Source of the DNA: Arsenophonus nilaparvatae
GTDB taxonomy: Bacteria; Pseudomonadota; Gammaproteobacteria; Enterobacterales; Enterobacteriaceae
Reading direction: 5' to 3' (one strand)
DNA: 64,000 nucleotides
NCBI RefSeq assembly: GCF_000757905.1
Contig: NZ_JRLH01000005.1
Shown: piece after piece, positions 36,114 to 45,606 of the stretch
Numbering within the stretch: position 1 is the stretch's first letter
Layout: every line of letters begins with the position of its first letter
Position numbers and translations under genes: made by a program
The notes under the pieces: generated by a model
Databases searched by the model: none
What the model was told of the DNA's origin: nothing
The model's input: the letters and a program-made list of their open reading frames with translations, nothing else

Positions 36114-37124
36114 TCATGCCGCCTTACATGCGCTACGCCCATCGGAAGACTGATATTCAGCATCAAACGCTTTCTGCGTATGCAAAACGCCATAACACCA
36201 GTGAACAAGTTTCCTCATCAAAGCACCAATGGCGCACATTTTAGCCTTGCCACGCTGGCACAACCTCTCATACATCAGCTTCATCACAGGGTTAAATTTC
36301 AGACCGCACAGTGACGCCAGATAAAGCTTTGCCCTGATTTCAGGGGGTCCTATTTTAGACAGTCTCGGCTTACCTCTGACTGAGGAACCGGAGATCTTTT
36401 CAATAGGCACCACGCCCAGAAAAGCAGCTGCCTGCTTTGCAGTGTCGAAATGATGACTGCGCAATATAACCAGCATATTCAGACCTAACTGAATACCGAC
36501 GGATTTTATCGACGTCAGCAAGTCAAAATCCTTTTTTAATTCAGGATGCTGGTCAAGGTGAGCTAGGATAAGAGCATCCAGATGCTCAATCTCCGTGCTT
36601 AAGTTACGAAGTGCATTCTCGATGGATTCAGTCACAGCAGGAGGGGTGTCCGTTGCCCGACATTTTTCCAACCTGTTTTTTTCACGGGTTCTGTCGGTGA
36701 TAATCGCATCTCGTCGGCGAAGAAGTGCACTGAGATAACGGACATTTTCAGGCGGGGGAACCCATCGTTCAGGCACTTTAAGTGCACCGTAACAGGCGAG
36801 CATATAAGCATCAACACTGTCATTTTTTGACAAAATGTCCATGCCTCGTGCGAACTCTCTTGCTCGATGGGGATTGGCAAGCGATATCCTTACTCCGGAC
36901 TTGTGAAGGCCATAAGCCAGTAATTCGTGATAAACCCCGGTGGCTTCCATGATGATATGGATATCAGTCGGCTCAACGTGTTGCTTGCGAAGCCAAGTTA
37001 TTACAGCGCTGGCGGCGTTGAAATCGTTTTTAAGCTTACGTGTTTTTACTCTGCCTTTTACACCTTCTCGCAATAGGCACAGATCAAGAGTTTTCTTACT
37101 GACATCAATACCTAACTGAAACAT
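36114..37124 (-). CDS. IS110-family DEDD transposase
   Basis: Recombinase of 336 aa. The RuvC-like DEDD residues are Asp7 (GIDVSKKT), Glu60 (IIMEATGVYH), Asp102 and Asp105 (KNDSVDAYML). The C-terminal Tnp_20 domain contains AAFLGVVPIEKISGSSVRGK with the conserved serine. The gene is intact and has AAAGGAGAAAGC before the ATG, so the element may be active. Confidence 0.92.
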   Translation of the reverse strand: MFQLGIDVSKKTLDLCLLREGVKGRVKTRKLKNDFNAASAVITWLRKQHVEPTDIHIIMEATGVYHELLAYGLHKSGVRISLANPHRAREFARGMDILSKNDSVDAYMLACYGALKVPERWVPPPENVRYLSALLRRRDAIITDRTREKNRLEKCRATDTPPAVTESIENALRNLSTEIEHLDALILAHLDQHPELKKDFDLLTSIKSVGIQLGLNMLVILRSHHFDTAKQAAAFLGVVPIEKISGSSVRGKPRLSKIGPPEIRAKLYLASLCGLKFNPVMKLMYERLCQRGKAKMCAIGALMRKLVHWCYGVLHTQKAFDAEYQSSDGRSACKAA

Positions 37125-37320
37125 AAATGCTTTCTCCTTTCACTGAACCATCACGCCTATTAGCCTTGTACATGCAGAGTCATTGCTCTTGGCAACCGTT
37201 CAATGTTAATGCTGGCGTGAAAGGTGAAGTGGAGGGCTATAGCTTCCATAGAAGGTCATAACCTTAGGCGAAAATCTGGCTCACTCCACTTCATGTGATA
37301 GTAGCTAACCACCACATGCC
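37125..37320 (-). ncRNA. Possible bridge RNA region of the IS110 element
   Basis: IS110 elements encode a non-coding bridge RNA in an end region, often upstream of the recombinase. This 196-base stretch lies upstream of the gene and folds well: a ten-base pair of arms TGAAGTGGAG (37225-37234) and CTCCACTTCA (37284-37293) encloses a hairpin AAGGT-CATA-ACCTT (37252-37265). Assignment is by position and structure only; the 250-base region downstream of the gene is the alternative. Confidence 0.4.
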
Positions 37321-37650
37321 TATTACATACAAGGCGAAAATGAGTTTGGCGGCAAAGGTGGCGCCAATGCCAATAATACCTTCAAAGGAACCATAACCGT
37401 GACCGTCACTAAATTATTGGCTAACGGTAATTTGCAGGTTGTCGGTGAAAAACAGATCGCTATTAATCAAGGCACAGAATATATCCGTTTCTCGGGCGTG
37501 GTCAATCCAAGAACCATTAGTGGTAGCAATAGCGTCAATTCAACCCAGGTTGCTGATGCTCGTATTGAATATGTCGGTGATGGTTATATTAACGAAGCGC
37601 AAAATATGGGCTGGTTACAGCGGATATTGTTAAATATTTCGCCATTCTAA
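37321..37650 (+). pseudogene. flgH: Flagellar L-ring protein FlgH, 5' part missing
   Basis: Open from the IS boundary: GGKGGANANNTFKGTITVTV, then VVGEKQIAINQGTEYIRFSG and ADARIEYVGDGYINEAQNMG to the normal end. This is the C-terminal 109 residues or so of FlgH. The N-terminal half with the lipoprotein signal and L-ring insertion part is lost at the IS110 element. A GTG at 37399 could at most make an 83-residue fragment. flgI follows after 13 bases. Confidence 0.9.
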
Positions 37651-37663
37651 ACAGAGGGAGCTT

Positions 37664-38785
37664 ATGGTTGATTCATTATTATCTAAGTTACTATTTTGGT
37701 TACCATTGCCAATGTTATTGTTATGTTCGAGCATGGTATCAGCAGAACGTATTCGTGATCTAACCAGTATTGAAGGCGTGCGGGAAAATGCGTTGATCGG
37801 CTACGGTTTAGTAGTCGGACTGGATGGAACGGGGGATCAAACTATGCAAACCCCGTTTACTACCCAAAGTATGAATAATATGCTGTCTCAATTGGGGATC
37901 ACGGTGCCAGCGGGTACCAACATGCAGTTGAAAAATGTGGCGGCGGTGATGATCACCGCCAAATTACCGCCTTTTGGCCGTGCTGGACAAACCATTGATG
38001 TGGTGGTTTCTTCATTGGGTAATGCTAAGAGTTTGCGCGGCGGTACTCTTTTGATGACCCCGTTAAAAGGCGCTGATAATCAGGTGTATGCCGTTGCCCA
38101 AGGTAACATCATTGTGGGTGGCGCCGGCGCCAGTGCCGGGGGCAGTAGTGTCAAGGTTAACCAATTAGCGGGTGGCCGCATTAGTGGGGGAGCGGTAATC
38201 AAACGTGAACTGGCCAGCCAATTTGGTAAAACCAACATCCTTAATTTACAGTTGAATGAAGAAAATTTTTCGCTGGCGCAGACGATTTCTGATGCAGTTA
38301 ATCGTATCAAAGGTTTTGGTACTGCAACGCCATTGGATGCCCGGACAGTTCAACTCAGATTACCAGCTATACAGAGTGAACAAGTACGTTTTTTAGCGCA
38401 AATTCAGAATTTATCTATAAAATCAGTACCGATTGATGCCAAAATTATTTTAAATGCGCGTACCGGTTCGGTGGTGATGAATCGTAGTGTGATGTTAGAT
38501 AATTGTGCCATTTCTCAAGGTGGGCTTTCGATTACGGTGGATAGACAAATTAACGTCAGTCAGCCTGACACCCCTTTTGCCGGTGGTAAGACGGTAGTAA
38601 CCCGTAACACCGATATCGCCCTGAATGAAAAAAATGATGGGCTACATAAAGTGAATGCCAGTGCCAATTTAAATGAAGTGATCCGCGCGTTAAATGTGCT
38701 AGGTGCTACACCAATGGATCTCATGTCAATTTTACAGGCGATGGAAAGTGCGGGATGTTTGCGCGCTAAGTTGGAGATCATTTAA
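37664..38785 (+). CDS. flgI: Flagellar P-ring protein FlgI
   Basis: Periplasmic protein (373 aa) forming the P ring in the cell wall around the rod. A signal peptide ends near SSMVSA, before ERIRDLTSIEGVRENALIGY, which is the invariant FlgI beginning. The rest, with GLVVGLDGTGDQT and NLNEVIRALNVLGATPMDL, is intact. Its TAA overlaps the flgJ ATG by one base. Confidence 0.96.
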   Translation: MVDSLLSKLLFWLPLPMLLLCSSMVSAERIRDLTSIEGVRENALIGYGLVVGLDGTGDQTMQTPFTTQSMNNMLSQLGITVPAGTNMQLKNVAAVMITAKLPPFGRAGQTIDVVVSSLGNAKSLRGGTLLMTPLKGADNQVYAVAQGNIIVGGAGASAGGSSVKVNQLAGGRISGGAVIKRELASQFGKTNILNLQLNEENFSLAQTISDAVNRIKGFGTATPLDARTVQLRLPAIQSEQVRFLAQIQNLSIKSVPIDAKIILNARTGSVVMNRSVMLDNCAISQGGLSITVDRQINVSQPDTPFAGGKTVVTRNTDIALNEKNDGLHKVNASANLNEVIRALNVLGATPMDLMSILQAMESAGCLRAKLEII

Positions 38786-39708
38786 TGCAAGATCTTGCAA
38801 CACTGACAGGAGCAGCCTACGACGCCAGATCATTGAATGCCTTGAAGAATCAAGTTAGCCAGCAGCCTCAACAGGGGCTGCGTCAGGTCGCTGAGCAATT
38901 AGAAAGTGTTTTTGTCCAGATGATGCTAAAAAGCATGCGGGCGGCTTTACCACAAGAAGGTTTGTTCAGTAACCAACAAAGTCATCTTTATACCTCCCTT
39001 TATGATCAGCAATTAGCCCAAGATCTGTCGCACAAAAGCTTAGGTTTTGCTGATATTATGGTTGAACAGTTAACTCGTCAGCATAGTGAACCGCAAGATG
39101 TTCAGTCTGCGCCGTCACTTAACCACCATCTACCGGAACAGATAGTTAGTACATTTCGCCGTTTTTTACCGGAAGAAGCAGCGGGAGCCCTAAAATATCT
39201 ATCAGAAAACAGTGCCGATTTCCTGGCTAAGTTGTTTATACCAGCCAGAATAGCCAGTGAAAATAGTGGTATTCCGCATTTACTGATTATTGCCCAAGCG
39301 GCCTTAGAATCCGGCTGGGGACAACGTCAAATTATGACCGCTGAAGGAACCCCTAGTCATAATTTATTTGCTATTAAAGCCGGTAAAAATTGGCGTGGTA
39401 AGGTGACCAATATCGTCACTACCGAATATATTGATGGCCAGGCAGTCAAAATACGCGATGATTTTCGGGTCTATCCCTCTTATTTTGAGGCGGTTACCGA
39501 TTATGTTAATTTGCTGACGCAAAACCAACGTTACGCTAAAGTCGTGGTTGCCAATACACCAGAACAGGCGGCAATTGCGTTACAAGCAGCGGGTTATGCT
39601 ACCGATCCGAGCTATGCGCAAAAACTGATCCAACTTATTCAACAGTTGAAAACTACCACTCAACAAGCAAAGCAACTCTATCAGCATGATTTAAGCGATC
39701 TTTTTTGA
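38785..39708 (+). CDS. flgJ: Peptidoglycan hydrolase / rod cap protein FlgJ
   Basis: Two-domain protein (307 aa). Residues 1-100 are the rod-cap domain (LESVFVQMMLKSMRAALPQEG). Residues about 150-300 are a beta-N-acetylglucosaminidase that opens the cell wall for the rod, with catalytic Glu175 in QAALESGWG and the NLFAIKAG motif. Both domains are complete. It has no signal peptide and is exported by the flagellar apparatus itself. Confidence 0.95.
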   Translation: MQDLATLTGAAYDARSLNALKNQVSQQPQQGLRQVAEQLESVFVQMMLKSMRAALPQEGLFSNQQSHLYTSLYDQQLAQDLSHKSLGFADIMVEQLTRQHSEPQDVQSAPSLNHHLPEQIVSTFRRFLPEEAAGALKYLSENSADFLAKLFIPARIASENSGIPHLLIIAQAALESGWGQRQIMTAEGTPSHNLFAIKAGKNWRGKVTNIVTTEYIDGQAVKIRDDFRVYPSYFEAVTDYVNLLTQNQRYAKVVVANTPEQAAIALQAAGYATDPSYAQKLIQLIQQLKTTTQQAKQLYQHDLSDLF

Positions 39709-39718
39709 TGCTCACTAC

Positions 39719-39745
39719 TTAAGTTTCGTCTTTCGAAGCCGATAT
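39719..39745 (+). promoter_or_regulatory. Sigma-28 (FliA) class 3 promoter of flgKL
   Basis: TTAAGTTT at 39719-39726, 11 bases, GCCGATAT at 39738-39745; the consensus is TAAAGTTT-N11-GCCGATAA. It lies 70 bases before flgK, where E. coli also has one. Confidence 0.8.
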
Positions 39746-39814
39746 TTTATTGGGTAAAACCATTATCTCACTGTCGGTTAGCTGGCAGTATTAGAATTTG
39801 TTAGGAGACTGACT

Positions 39815-41461
39815 ATGTCTGGCAGTTTAATGAATACCGCAATGAGCGGCTTAAAAACAGCGCAAACTGCGTTGGCAACAATTAGTAGTAACATAGCCAA
39901 TGCTAAAGTAGAGGGTTATCACCGTCAAACCATTACCTTAGCAACGGATGGCAGCAGTACAAACAATGTGAATGGAGTAAAAGTGGCTGGTATTCAACGT
40001 GAATACGATGAATTTATCAATACCAACTATAACAAGTCATTAACAAAGCAGTCTGAGTTAAAAGTTTATGCTGACTATGCATTGCAATTGGATAAATTAA
40101 TGTCGGCTTCTGATACCGATTTAGCTTCATCGGTGACTGAATTCTTTAGTAGTTTGCAAATGTTGTCAACGGATGCTGCTTCTGAGCCGTTGAGAAATGT
40201 CGTGGTTAACAAATCTCAAGCTTTAGTTAATCGGTTTAAATCGGTTGAACAGCAATTTAATGCCATGGAACGGCAGTTAAATGGCAATATTGGCATGATA
40301 GCGGATAAAGTTTCACAGTTGGCGCAACAAGTGGCCAATTTGAATGGTGAGATCACAAAAGTCAAAGGCCTGCAGGGCAATGTACCGAATGAGATATTAG
40401 ATAGGCGTGATCAGCTGGCACGCGAACTGTCAGCAGTGGTTGGCATTAATGTTGTTGCCCATGGTGAGACTATCAATATTAACCTTACCAATGGCTTATC
40501 ACTGGTCAACGGCAACAAAGCGAATAAGATCTTCGCGCAGCCATCAGCCGCTGATCCTAACCATATCACACTAGGTTATGATGATGGCATGACCATCCGC
40601 CGTGAAATTGATTATGCTTCTGTCACTGGCGGTCAATTAGCCGGTGCATTAGCCGTGCGTGATGAGGTACTGCAACCTAACCGACAAAAAATTAACCATC
40701 TGGGTTTGGTGTTGGCTGAAAGTGTCAATCAGGTTCAGCAGGGCGGTTATGATTTACAGGGTAATGCTGGTCAAGCACTGTTTAAGACTGGCCAACCGAC
40801 TATTGTGGCCAATCAACAAAATCAGGGTAGCAGTGATTTTTCTGCTCAATTTACCAATACCACTCAAGTTAAAGGTATTGACTATGCCATGACCTTTGAT
40901 GGTAACAATTGGCAGGTCACTGAACTGGCAACAAAGCAGCCGGTAACTGTCACTGTTACACCCGCATCTAGTACTAACGGCACAAAATTGACCTTTGCTG
41001 GTATGGAAATTGAGGTTGCTACGACTTCAACACCACAAGCCGGTGACCAGTTTATTATCAAGCCGGTTGAGGGGGTTATTGATGGATTATCGGTTGTAAT
41101 GACCAATCCGACAGGTATTGCAGCTGCTGGTCAGGCGGGAACAGGGCAGGCAGATAATAGCAATATTAAGGAAATATTAGCACTACAAGATAAAAAGTTG
41201 ATTGATGGCAGGTCAACTTACAGCAAAGCTTATACTTCTGTCGTTAGTGATATAGCGGCTAAAGCAAATCAGGCCAAAGTAGACGTAAAAGCCCAATCAG
41301 TGATAACCGATAGTTATTACCAGAAGCAGCAGTCAATTGCCGGTGTCAATCTGGATGAAGAATATTTGGAAATGACCCGCATGCAAGAATTTTATATGTC
41401 AAACGCCAAAGTTGTTCAAGTGGCAAATAGTTTGTTTGAGACTTTAATGCGCATTTTCTGA
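39815..41461 (+). CDS. flgK: Flagellar hook-filament junction protein FlgK (HAP1)
   Basis: Junction protein between hook and filament, 548 aa, exported by the flagellum. The N-terminal SLMNTAMSGLKTAQTALATI and the C-terminal LEEYLEMTRMQEFYMSNAK are the coiled-coil terminal domains. The ATG at 39815 has AGGAG eight bases before it. It precedes flgL by about 35 bases. Confidence 0.96.
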   Translation: MSGSLMNTAMSGLKTAQTALATISSNIANAKVEGYHRQTITLATDGSSTNNVNGVKVAGIQREYDEFINTNYNKSLTKQSELKVYADYALQLDKLMSASDTDLASSVTEFFSSLQMLSTDAASEPLRNVVVNKSQALVNRFKSVEQQFNAMERQLNGNIGMIADKVSQLAQQVANLNGEITKVKGLQGNVPNEILDRRDQLARELSAVVGINVVAHGETININLTNGLSLVNGNKANKIFAQPSAADPNHITLGYDDGMTIRREIDYASVTGGQLAGALAVRDEVLQPNRQKINHLGLVLAESVNQVQQGGYDLQGNAGQALFKTGQPTIVANQQNQGSSDFSAQFTNTTQVKGIDYAMTFDGNNWQVTELATKQPVTVTVTPASSTNGTKLTFAGMEIEVATTSTPQAGDQFIIKPVEGVIDGLSVVMTNPTGIAAAGQAGTGQADNSNIKEILALQDKKLIDGRSTYSKAYTSVVSDIAAKANQAKVDVKAQSVITDSYYQKQQSIAGVNLDEEYLEMTRMQEFYMSNAKVVQVANSLFETLMRIF

Positions 41462-41496
41462 TGTTGATAATGTAATTAATTTAAAAGGAAAAAGTG

Positions 41497-42435
41497 ATGG
41501 TAACACGTTTAAGTAATCAATTGATGCATTATCAAAAGATGAGTAGTATGATGCGCTCCCAGTCAGAATTAGCAGATAAATATCAGCGTATAACCACCAA
41601 AGAACGGCTGTTACAATCAGCCGATGATCCGGCAGCAGCGGCAGAAAACCTACAGATTAAGCAGACACAAGTCCGTTTAGCTCAATATCAAAGAGTGAAT
41701 AATATTGCTCAACATCAGATGCAATCACAATTGCAAGTTGTAGACAAAATGGAGGATGTGACTCGTAACATCAAGGAAACCTTGGTGGCAGTTTCTAATC
41801 AGTCGATTCTGAATGATAAAGAACGCCTGGCTTATGCCACTAAAATTGAAGATTTAAAATCTCAATTGTTTGTTTTAGCCAATAATAAAGATGGTTCGGG
41901 CAATTATATGTTTGCTGGTTATAAAACCGATACTGCACCGTTAGAGATGAATAACAGTGGTACGGTTAGTTATCAAGGTGGCGCCGATGCAGTTAAGCAA
42001 CATATTGATGCTGATCGTGAAGTAACGGTGTACTTTACTGCCGAACAAGTTTTGCTGCCGGCAACTGGGTCAAATATTTTTCAATCTTTAGATTCGGTAA
42101 TTACTACTTTAAAAGCACCTTATCAATCAGCCACTCCTCAGGAGCAAGCTGTTATGGCCGCTGCGATAAATACGGCTACTGGAGGTTTACAAGATACCAC
42201 CAAAGCCCTCTCTACTATTACTAGCCAGCTTGGTTTACAACTAAAAGAGGTTGAAAATTTAAGTAGTCGTCATGAAGAGACTTCAGTATTATTAAAAGAG
42301 CGGCAAAGCCAATTAATGGATACCAATTTGCTGGAAGAAATAACTGAATTTAAGCAGTTAGAAGAAGTGATGCAGGCTTCTTATAGCATATATGGTCAAA
42401 TGAAAGATTTATCGCTATTTAAAATTTTGCGTTGA
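41497..42435 (+). CDS. flgL: Flagellar hook-filament junction protein FlgL (HAP3)
   Basis: Second junction protein, 312 aa. Flagellin-like ends are present (TRLSNQLMHYQKMSSMMRSQ at the start, YSIYGQMKDLSLFKIL at the end). The ATG at 41497 with AAGGA seven bases upstream is preferred to the overlapping GTG at 41494. Confidence 0.95.
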   Translation: MVTRLSNQLMHYQKMSSMMRSQSELADKYQRITTKERLLQSADDPAAAAENLQIKQTQVRLAQYQRVNNIAQHQMQSQLQVVDKMEDVTRNIKETLVAVSNQSILNDKERLAYATKIEDLKSQLFVLANNKDGSGNYMFAGYKTDTAPLEMNNSGTVSYQGGADAVKQHIDADREVTVYFTAEQVLLPATGSNIFQSLDSVITTLKAPYQSATPQEQAVMAAAINTATGGLQDTTKALSTITSQLGLQLKEVENLSSRHEETSVLLKERQSQLMDTNLLEEITEFKQLEEVMQASYSIYGQMKDLSLFKILR

Positions 42436-42507
42436 GTGATTTTGTTAATACTTTTTTAGATTATAAAGTAAACAACAAAAAATCAGCCGATAATTAAATA
42501 AAATTTT

Positions 42508-42550
42508 ACCAGGAGCCATTTTCTCCTGGTTTTTTATTTTTTTTTCATCT
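42508..42550 (+). terminator. Terminator of the flgHIJKL operon
   Basis: ACCAGGAG (42508-42515), seven-base loop, CTCCTGGT (42523-42530), followed by a long T run to 42550. A strong Rho-independent terminator. Confidence 0.9.
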
Positions 42551-42887
42551 ACGCTATTTTTATTTCTATCTTACTTATTTTAATTAATAGCTGGAAAATT
42601 ATTTTTATTATTCAATAATAGTTAATTCTTTATATTAAATATTAAGCCAATATTATTGTAGGATAATAGAATTCGATGGATAGCTATTAAATTAACTATC
42701 AAGTTACTATATATAATATAACGTCAAAAATTATAACGTAATATCAAAAAATAACAGTTTCATAGTGTTGAAAAAATAGTAATATTGAATAAATTTTACT
42801 ATTTTTCATTTTCATAATTGAGGGTAATTTTGTTTAGCTCGATTTTTCTGCGATAAACAATTTCCTGAGATAAAGGAAGGAACAAGC
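42551..42887. other. AT-rich spacer before pheC
   Basis: About 340 bases with no gene; it should carry the pheC promoter. The ribosome site AAGGAAGGA is at the end. Confidence 0.45.
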
Positions 42888-43658
42888 ATGATGAAGAAAT
42901 TGACAGTAGTCAGCCTGGTTTTCTTGAGCGCAGCAGCACAGGCGCAGTCTCATCTTGACCGAGTGATGAAAACGAAAACATTAACGGTTTGCGCAACGGG
43001 TGATTATAGGCCTTATACTTATTTACTGCAGGATGGTAAATATGAAGGGATTGATGTGGCCCTGATGGAAAATCTGGCCACCAGTCTGGGAGCGACAGTT
43101 AAATGGCAAAAAACCACCTGGAAAACTTTAATGGAAGATTTTCGCAGTAAACAGTGTGATATTGCGGTTGGTGGTATTTCTGTCACCTTAAAGCGCCAAC
43201 AGACGGCTTGGTTATCTGCCCCAATCGCGGTTGATGGTAAAATCCCATTAGTACGGTGTGATGATAAAGCAAAATACCAAACTATTGAGCAACTCAATAA
43301 ACCAACAGTTCGTTTGATTGCCCCGTTTGGTGGTACTAACGAAGCTTTTGTGCACCGTTATTTACCGAAAGCACAGTTACAGCTGACTCATGATAATGCA
43401 GCAATATTCCAGCAAATTATTGATAAAAAATTTGATGTTATGGTTACCGATGCATCAGAAGCGCTTTATCAACAAAAGCAGTATCCAAAATTGTGCGCGC
43501 TTAATCCGAAAAGACCTCTGCAATACATTGAGAAAGCTTATATGCTGCCACGTGACGATATGAGTTGGAAACTATATGTAGATCAATGGTTACATCTAAA
43601 TAAAAAGACCGGTGTGTATCAGGATATTGTTGCTGAGTGGATAGCGATACCTAAATAA
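42888..43658 (+). CDS. pheC: Periplasmic cyclohexadienyl dehydratase PheC
   Basis: Secreted dehydratase that turns prephenate into phenylpyruvate and arogenate into phenylalanine. The protein (256 aa) has a signal peptide cleaved near AQA-QS and a solute-binding-protein fold. Its pattern follows Pseudomonas PheC: LDRVMKTKTLTVCATGDYRP, FRSKQCDIAVGGISVTLKRQ, GGTNEAFV, VTDASEALYQ and EKAYMLPRDD, with two cysteines (RCDD, LCAL) in the same places. An amino-acid binding protein of an ABC transporter is the alternative, but no transporter genes adjoin it. It is a lone gene between two flagellar blocks. Confidence 0.8.
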   Translation: MMKKLTVVSLVFLSAAAQAQSHLDRVMKTKTLTVCATGDYRPYTYLLQDGKYEGIDVALMENLATSLGATVKWQKTTWKTLMEDFRSKQCDIAVGGISVTLKRQQTAWLSAPIAVDGKIPLVRCDDKAKYQTIEQLNKPTVRLIAPFGGTNEAFVHRYLPKAQLQLTHDNAAIFQQIIDKKFDVMVTDASEALYQQKQYPKLCALNPKRPLQYIEKAYMLPRDDMSWKLYVDQWLHLNKKTGVYQDIVAEWIAIPK

Positions 43659-43802
43659 ACTCTATTGCTTATCGGGCAAAGTGGCTTTATTAATTTAAAA
43701 ATAAGCTAAATTTATACCGGTTATGGCATAGAATTAAACGGATTTAGCGATCTAGTATTAAATAAAGAATTAACGTTATCGGAGAAAGCGATTTTAAAAC
43801 TA

Positions 43803-44588
43803 TTATTTCCCAGCTAATGTAAGCAATATCAGTGTTAATTGACCGAGAATATCATTAAATATTTTCTCGGCATATTTGGTCACTATGGTTGTTAACAGCG
43901 GTAATAGATAAATACCAATTAAAAGTGTCAGAGGGAAACCGACAACAAAAATAGAAAGCTGGGGGGTCATTCGATTTAAAATCGCCAAACTGATATTAAT
44001 AATTAATAATAAGGTTAAAATAGGTAAAGCCAATAATAAGCCATAATAAAAAATAATTCCGGCTGATTGGGCAACTAATATAAAACTGTTGCTATTTAAT
44101 GATGATAGCAGCGGAATAGTTTGAAAACTATCTGCTAACAGTGACAACAGCCAAAGATGAATATCGAAAGAGAGAAACAAGAGTAGTAATAATAGATTCA
44201 CAAAACGCGCTATAATTGGCATATTGGGGCCGGCTGAGGGATCAACAAATAATGCAAACGAGAGCCCCATTTGCATGCCTAATATTTCCCCTGCATAACG
44301 AACGATGGCAAAGGCAATTTGCATCGTCAGTCCCATTAATAAACCGATTAAAACTTGTAGTATTAATATCCAACAACCCATGGCAGAAAAGAGCGGAATT
44401 TGCGGTAAAGGCAATGACGTTGAGATTAAAATCGTGATCATCAAGGCGAGGGCAATTTTGCTTTTTTTAGGAATTTGTTTTTCAGCAAAAAAAGGTGCAA
44501 TACTAAATAGGGCTAATATTCGCACAAATGGCCAAAATAGTTGGTTAACATAAGTATAAAAAAAATCGGTGGTAAAAGTGATCATCAT
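43803..44588 (-). CDS. fliR: Flagellar export-gate protein FliR
   Basis: Membrane component of the flagellar export gate, homologue of SctT. The frame can be read from 44657, but conservation begins at MMITFTTDFFYTYVNQLFWP, so the start is the ATG at 44588 (261 aa) or the next codon. That ATG overlaps the fliQ stop. EILGMQMGLSFALFVDPSAG and NRMTPQLSIFVVGFPLTL are typical and unbroken. Confidence 0.94.
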   Translation of the reverse strand: MMITFTTDFFYTYVNQLFWPFVRILALFSIAPFFAEKQIPKKSKIALALMITILISTSLPLPQIPLFSAMGCWILILQVLIGLLMGLTMQIAFAIVRYAGEILGMQMGLSFALFVDPSAGPNMPIIARFVNLLLLLLFLSFDIHLWLLSLLADSFQTIPLLSSLNSNSFILVAQSAGIIFYYGLLLALPILTLLLIINISLAILNRMTPQLSIFVVGFPLTLLIGIYLLPLLTTIVTKYAEKIFNDILGQLTLILLTLAGK

Positions 44589-44857
44589 TAACCAATAAAT
44601 TGCGGCAGTTGAGTGATTAACTGACGGGTATACTCGATAAATAGTTCTAACATCCATGGGCCGGCTACTATCGCGGTAACAAAAACAGCAATAATTTTAG
44701 GAATGAAAGACAGGGTCATCTCATTAATTTGGGTGGCTGCTTGCAATAAACTAATAATTAAACCACTGATCAACGCCGCCAGCAACAGTGGTGCTGCTAA
44801 TGCAATAGCAACTTTCATCCCATCAATACCAAGCTCCATCACTGTTTCCGGTGTCAT
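44588..44857 (-). CDS. fliQ: Flagellar export-gate protein FliQ
   Basis: Two-helix membrane protein of 89 aa, counterpart of SctS. The sequence TPETVMELGIDGMKVAIALA and SLLQAATQINEMTLSFIPK is the FliQ consensus. It is eight bases after fliP. Confidence 0.96.
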   Translation of the reverse strand: MTPETVMELGIDGMKVAIALAAPLLLAALISGLIISLLQAATQINEMTLSFIPKIIAVFVTAIVAGPWMLELFIEYTRQLITQLPQFIG

Positions 44858-44865
44858 TTTTACTC

Positions 44866-45606
44866 CTAATTAAAAAAGCTTTGCGCTAATGAGCCTAAAA
44901 TTAATTGCCAGCCATCAACCAAAACAAACAACATTAATTTGAATGGCATCGCAACAGTGGCAGGCGGAACCATCATCATACCCAACGCCATTAATACGCT
45001 GGCAACCACCAGATCGATAATCAGGAAAGGAATAAATATCATAAAACCGATTTGAAAAGCTGTTTTTAGTTCGCTGGTAATAAATGCCGGCACTAAAATA
45101 CGCAGCGGAACATCAGCTTGTGTTTGATACTCTTTATCATTGGCTAAGCGGGAAAATAGTGCTAAATCAGGTTGTCGGGTTTGTTGTAACATAAATTGAC
45201 GTAAGGGTTTAGCGCCTTCAGATAAAGCCACTTCAATGGTAATTTTCTCTTCACTAAAGGGTAAATAAGCATTTTGATAAATTTTATCAAATACGGGTGA
45301 CATGACAAAAAAAGTCATAAATAGCGCCAGGCCTAATAAAATTTGATTAGGTGGTGCGGTCGGGGTGCCTAATGCATTACGTAATAAGCCGAGGACGATG
45401 ATGATGCGAGTAAAACTAGTGGTCATCAGCAGCAGCGCAGGAATAAAACCGAGCGCGGTGATAAAAATAAGCGTCTGCACTGGCAATGACCAGCTCTGGC
45501 CGCCATTGGCTAATGGCTGGGTAACGATGGTGGGTATAGCAGAGTAGGTATCGAATGGCAGCCAAAGTAGCGTGCCTAATAATAAAAATAGCCGTTTACG
45601 CATCAC
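44866..45606 (-). CDS. fliP: Flagellar export-gate protein FliP
   Basis: Gate protein of 246 aa with an N-terminal signal peptide, then LIFITALGFIPALLLMTTSF and VASVLMALGMMMVPPATVAM, both strongly conserved. It overlaps fliO by 11 bases. Confidence 0.96.
   Translation of the reverse strand: MMRKRLFLLLGTLLWLPFDTYSAIPTIVTQPLANGGQSWSLPVQTLIFITALGFIPALLLMTTSFTRIIIVLGLLRNALGTPTAPPNQILLGLALFMTFFVMSPVFDKIYQNAYLPFSEEKITIEVALSEGAKPLRQFMLQQTRQPDLALFSRLANDKEYQTQADVPLRILVPAFITSELKTAFQIGFMIFIPFLIIDLVVASVLMALGMMMVPPATVAMPFKLMLFVLVDGWQLILGSLAQSFFN

Larger units (their letters stand above)
35865..37320. mobile_element. IS110-family insertion sequence
   Basis: The block between the cut sctS and the cut flgH. 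It contains one transposase gene on the minus strand and about 250 and 200 bases of non-coding DNA at its ends, with GC-rich hairpins (CGCGGC-TAG-GCCGCG at 35948-35962; near 36060-36078) that stand out from the AT-rich chromosome. No terminal inverted repeats or target duplications were found, as expected for IS110. Exact ends are estimated from where sctS and flgH similarity stops. Confidence 0.75.
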
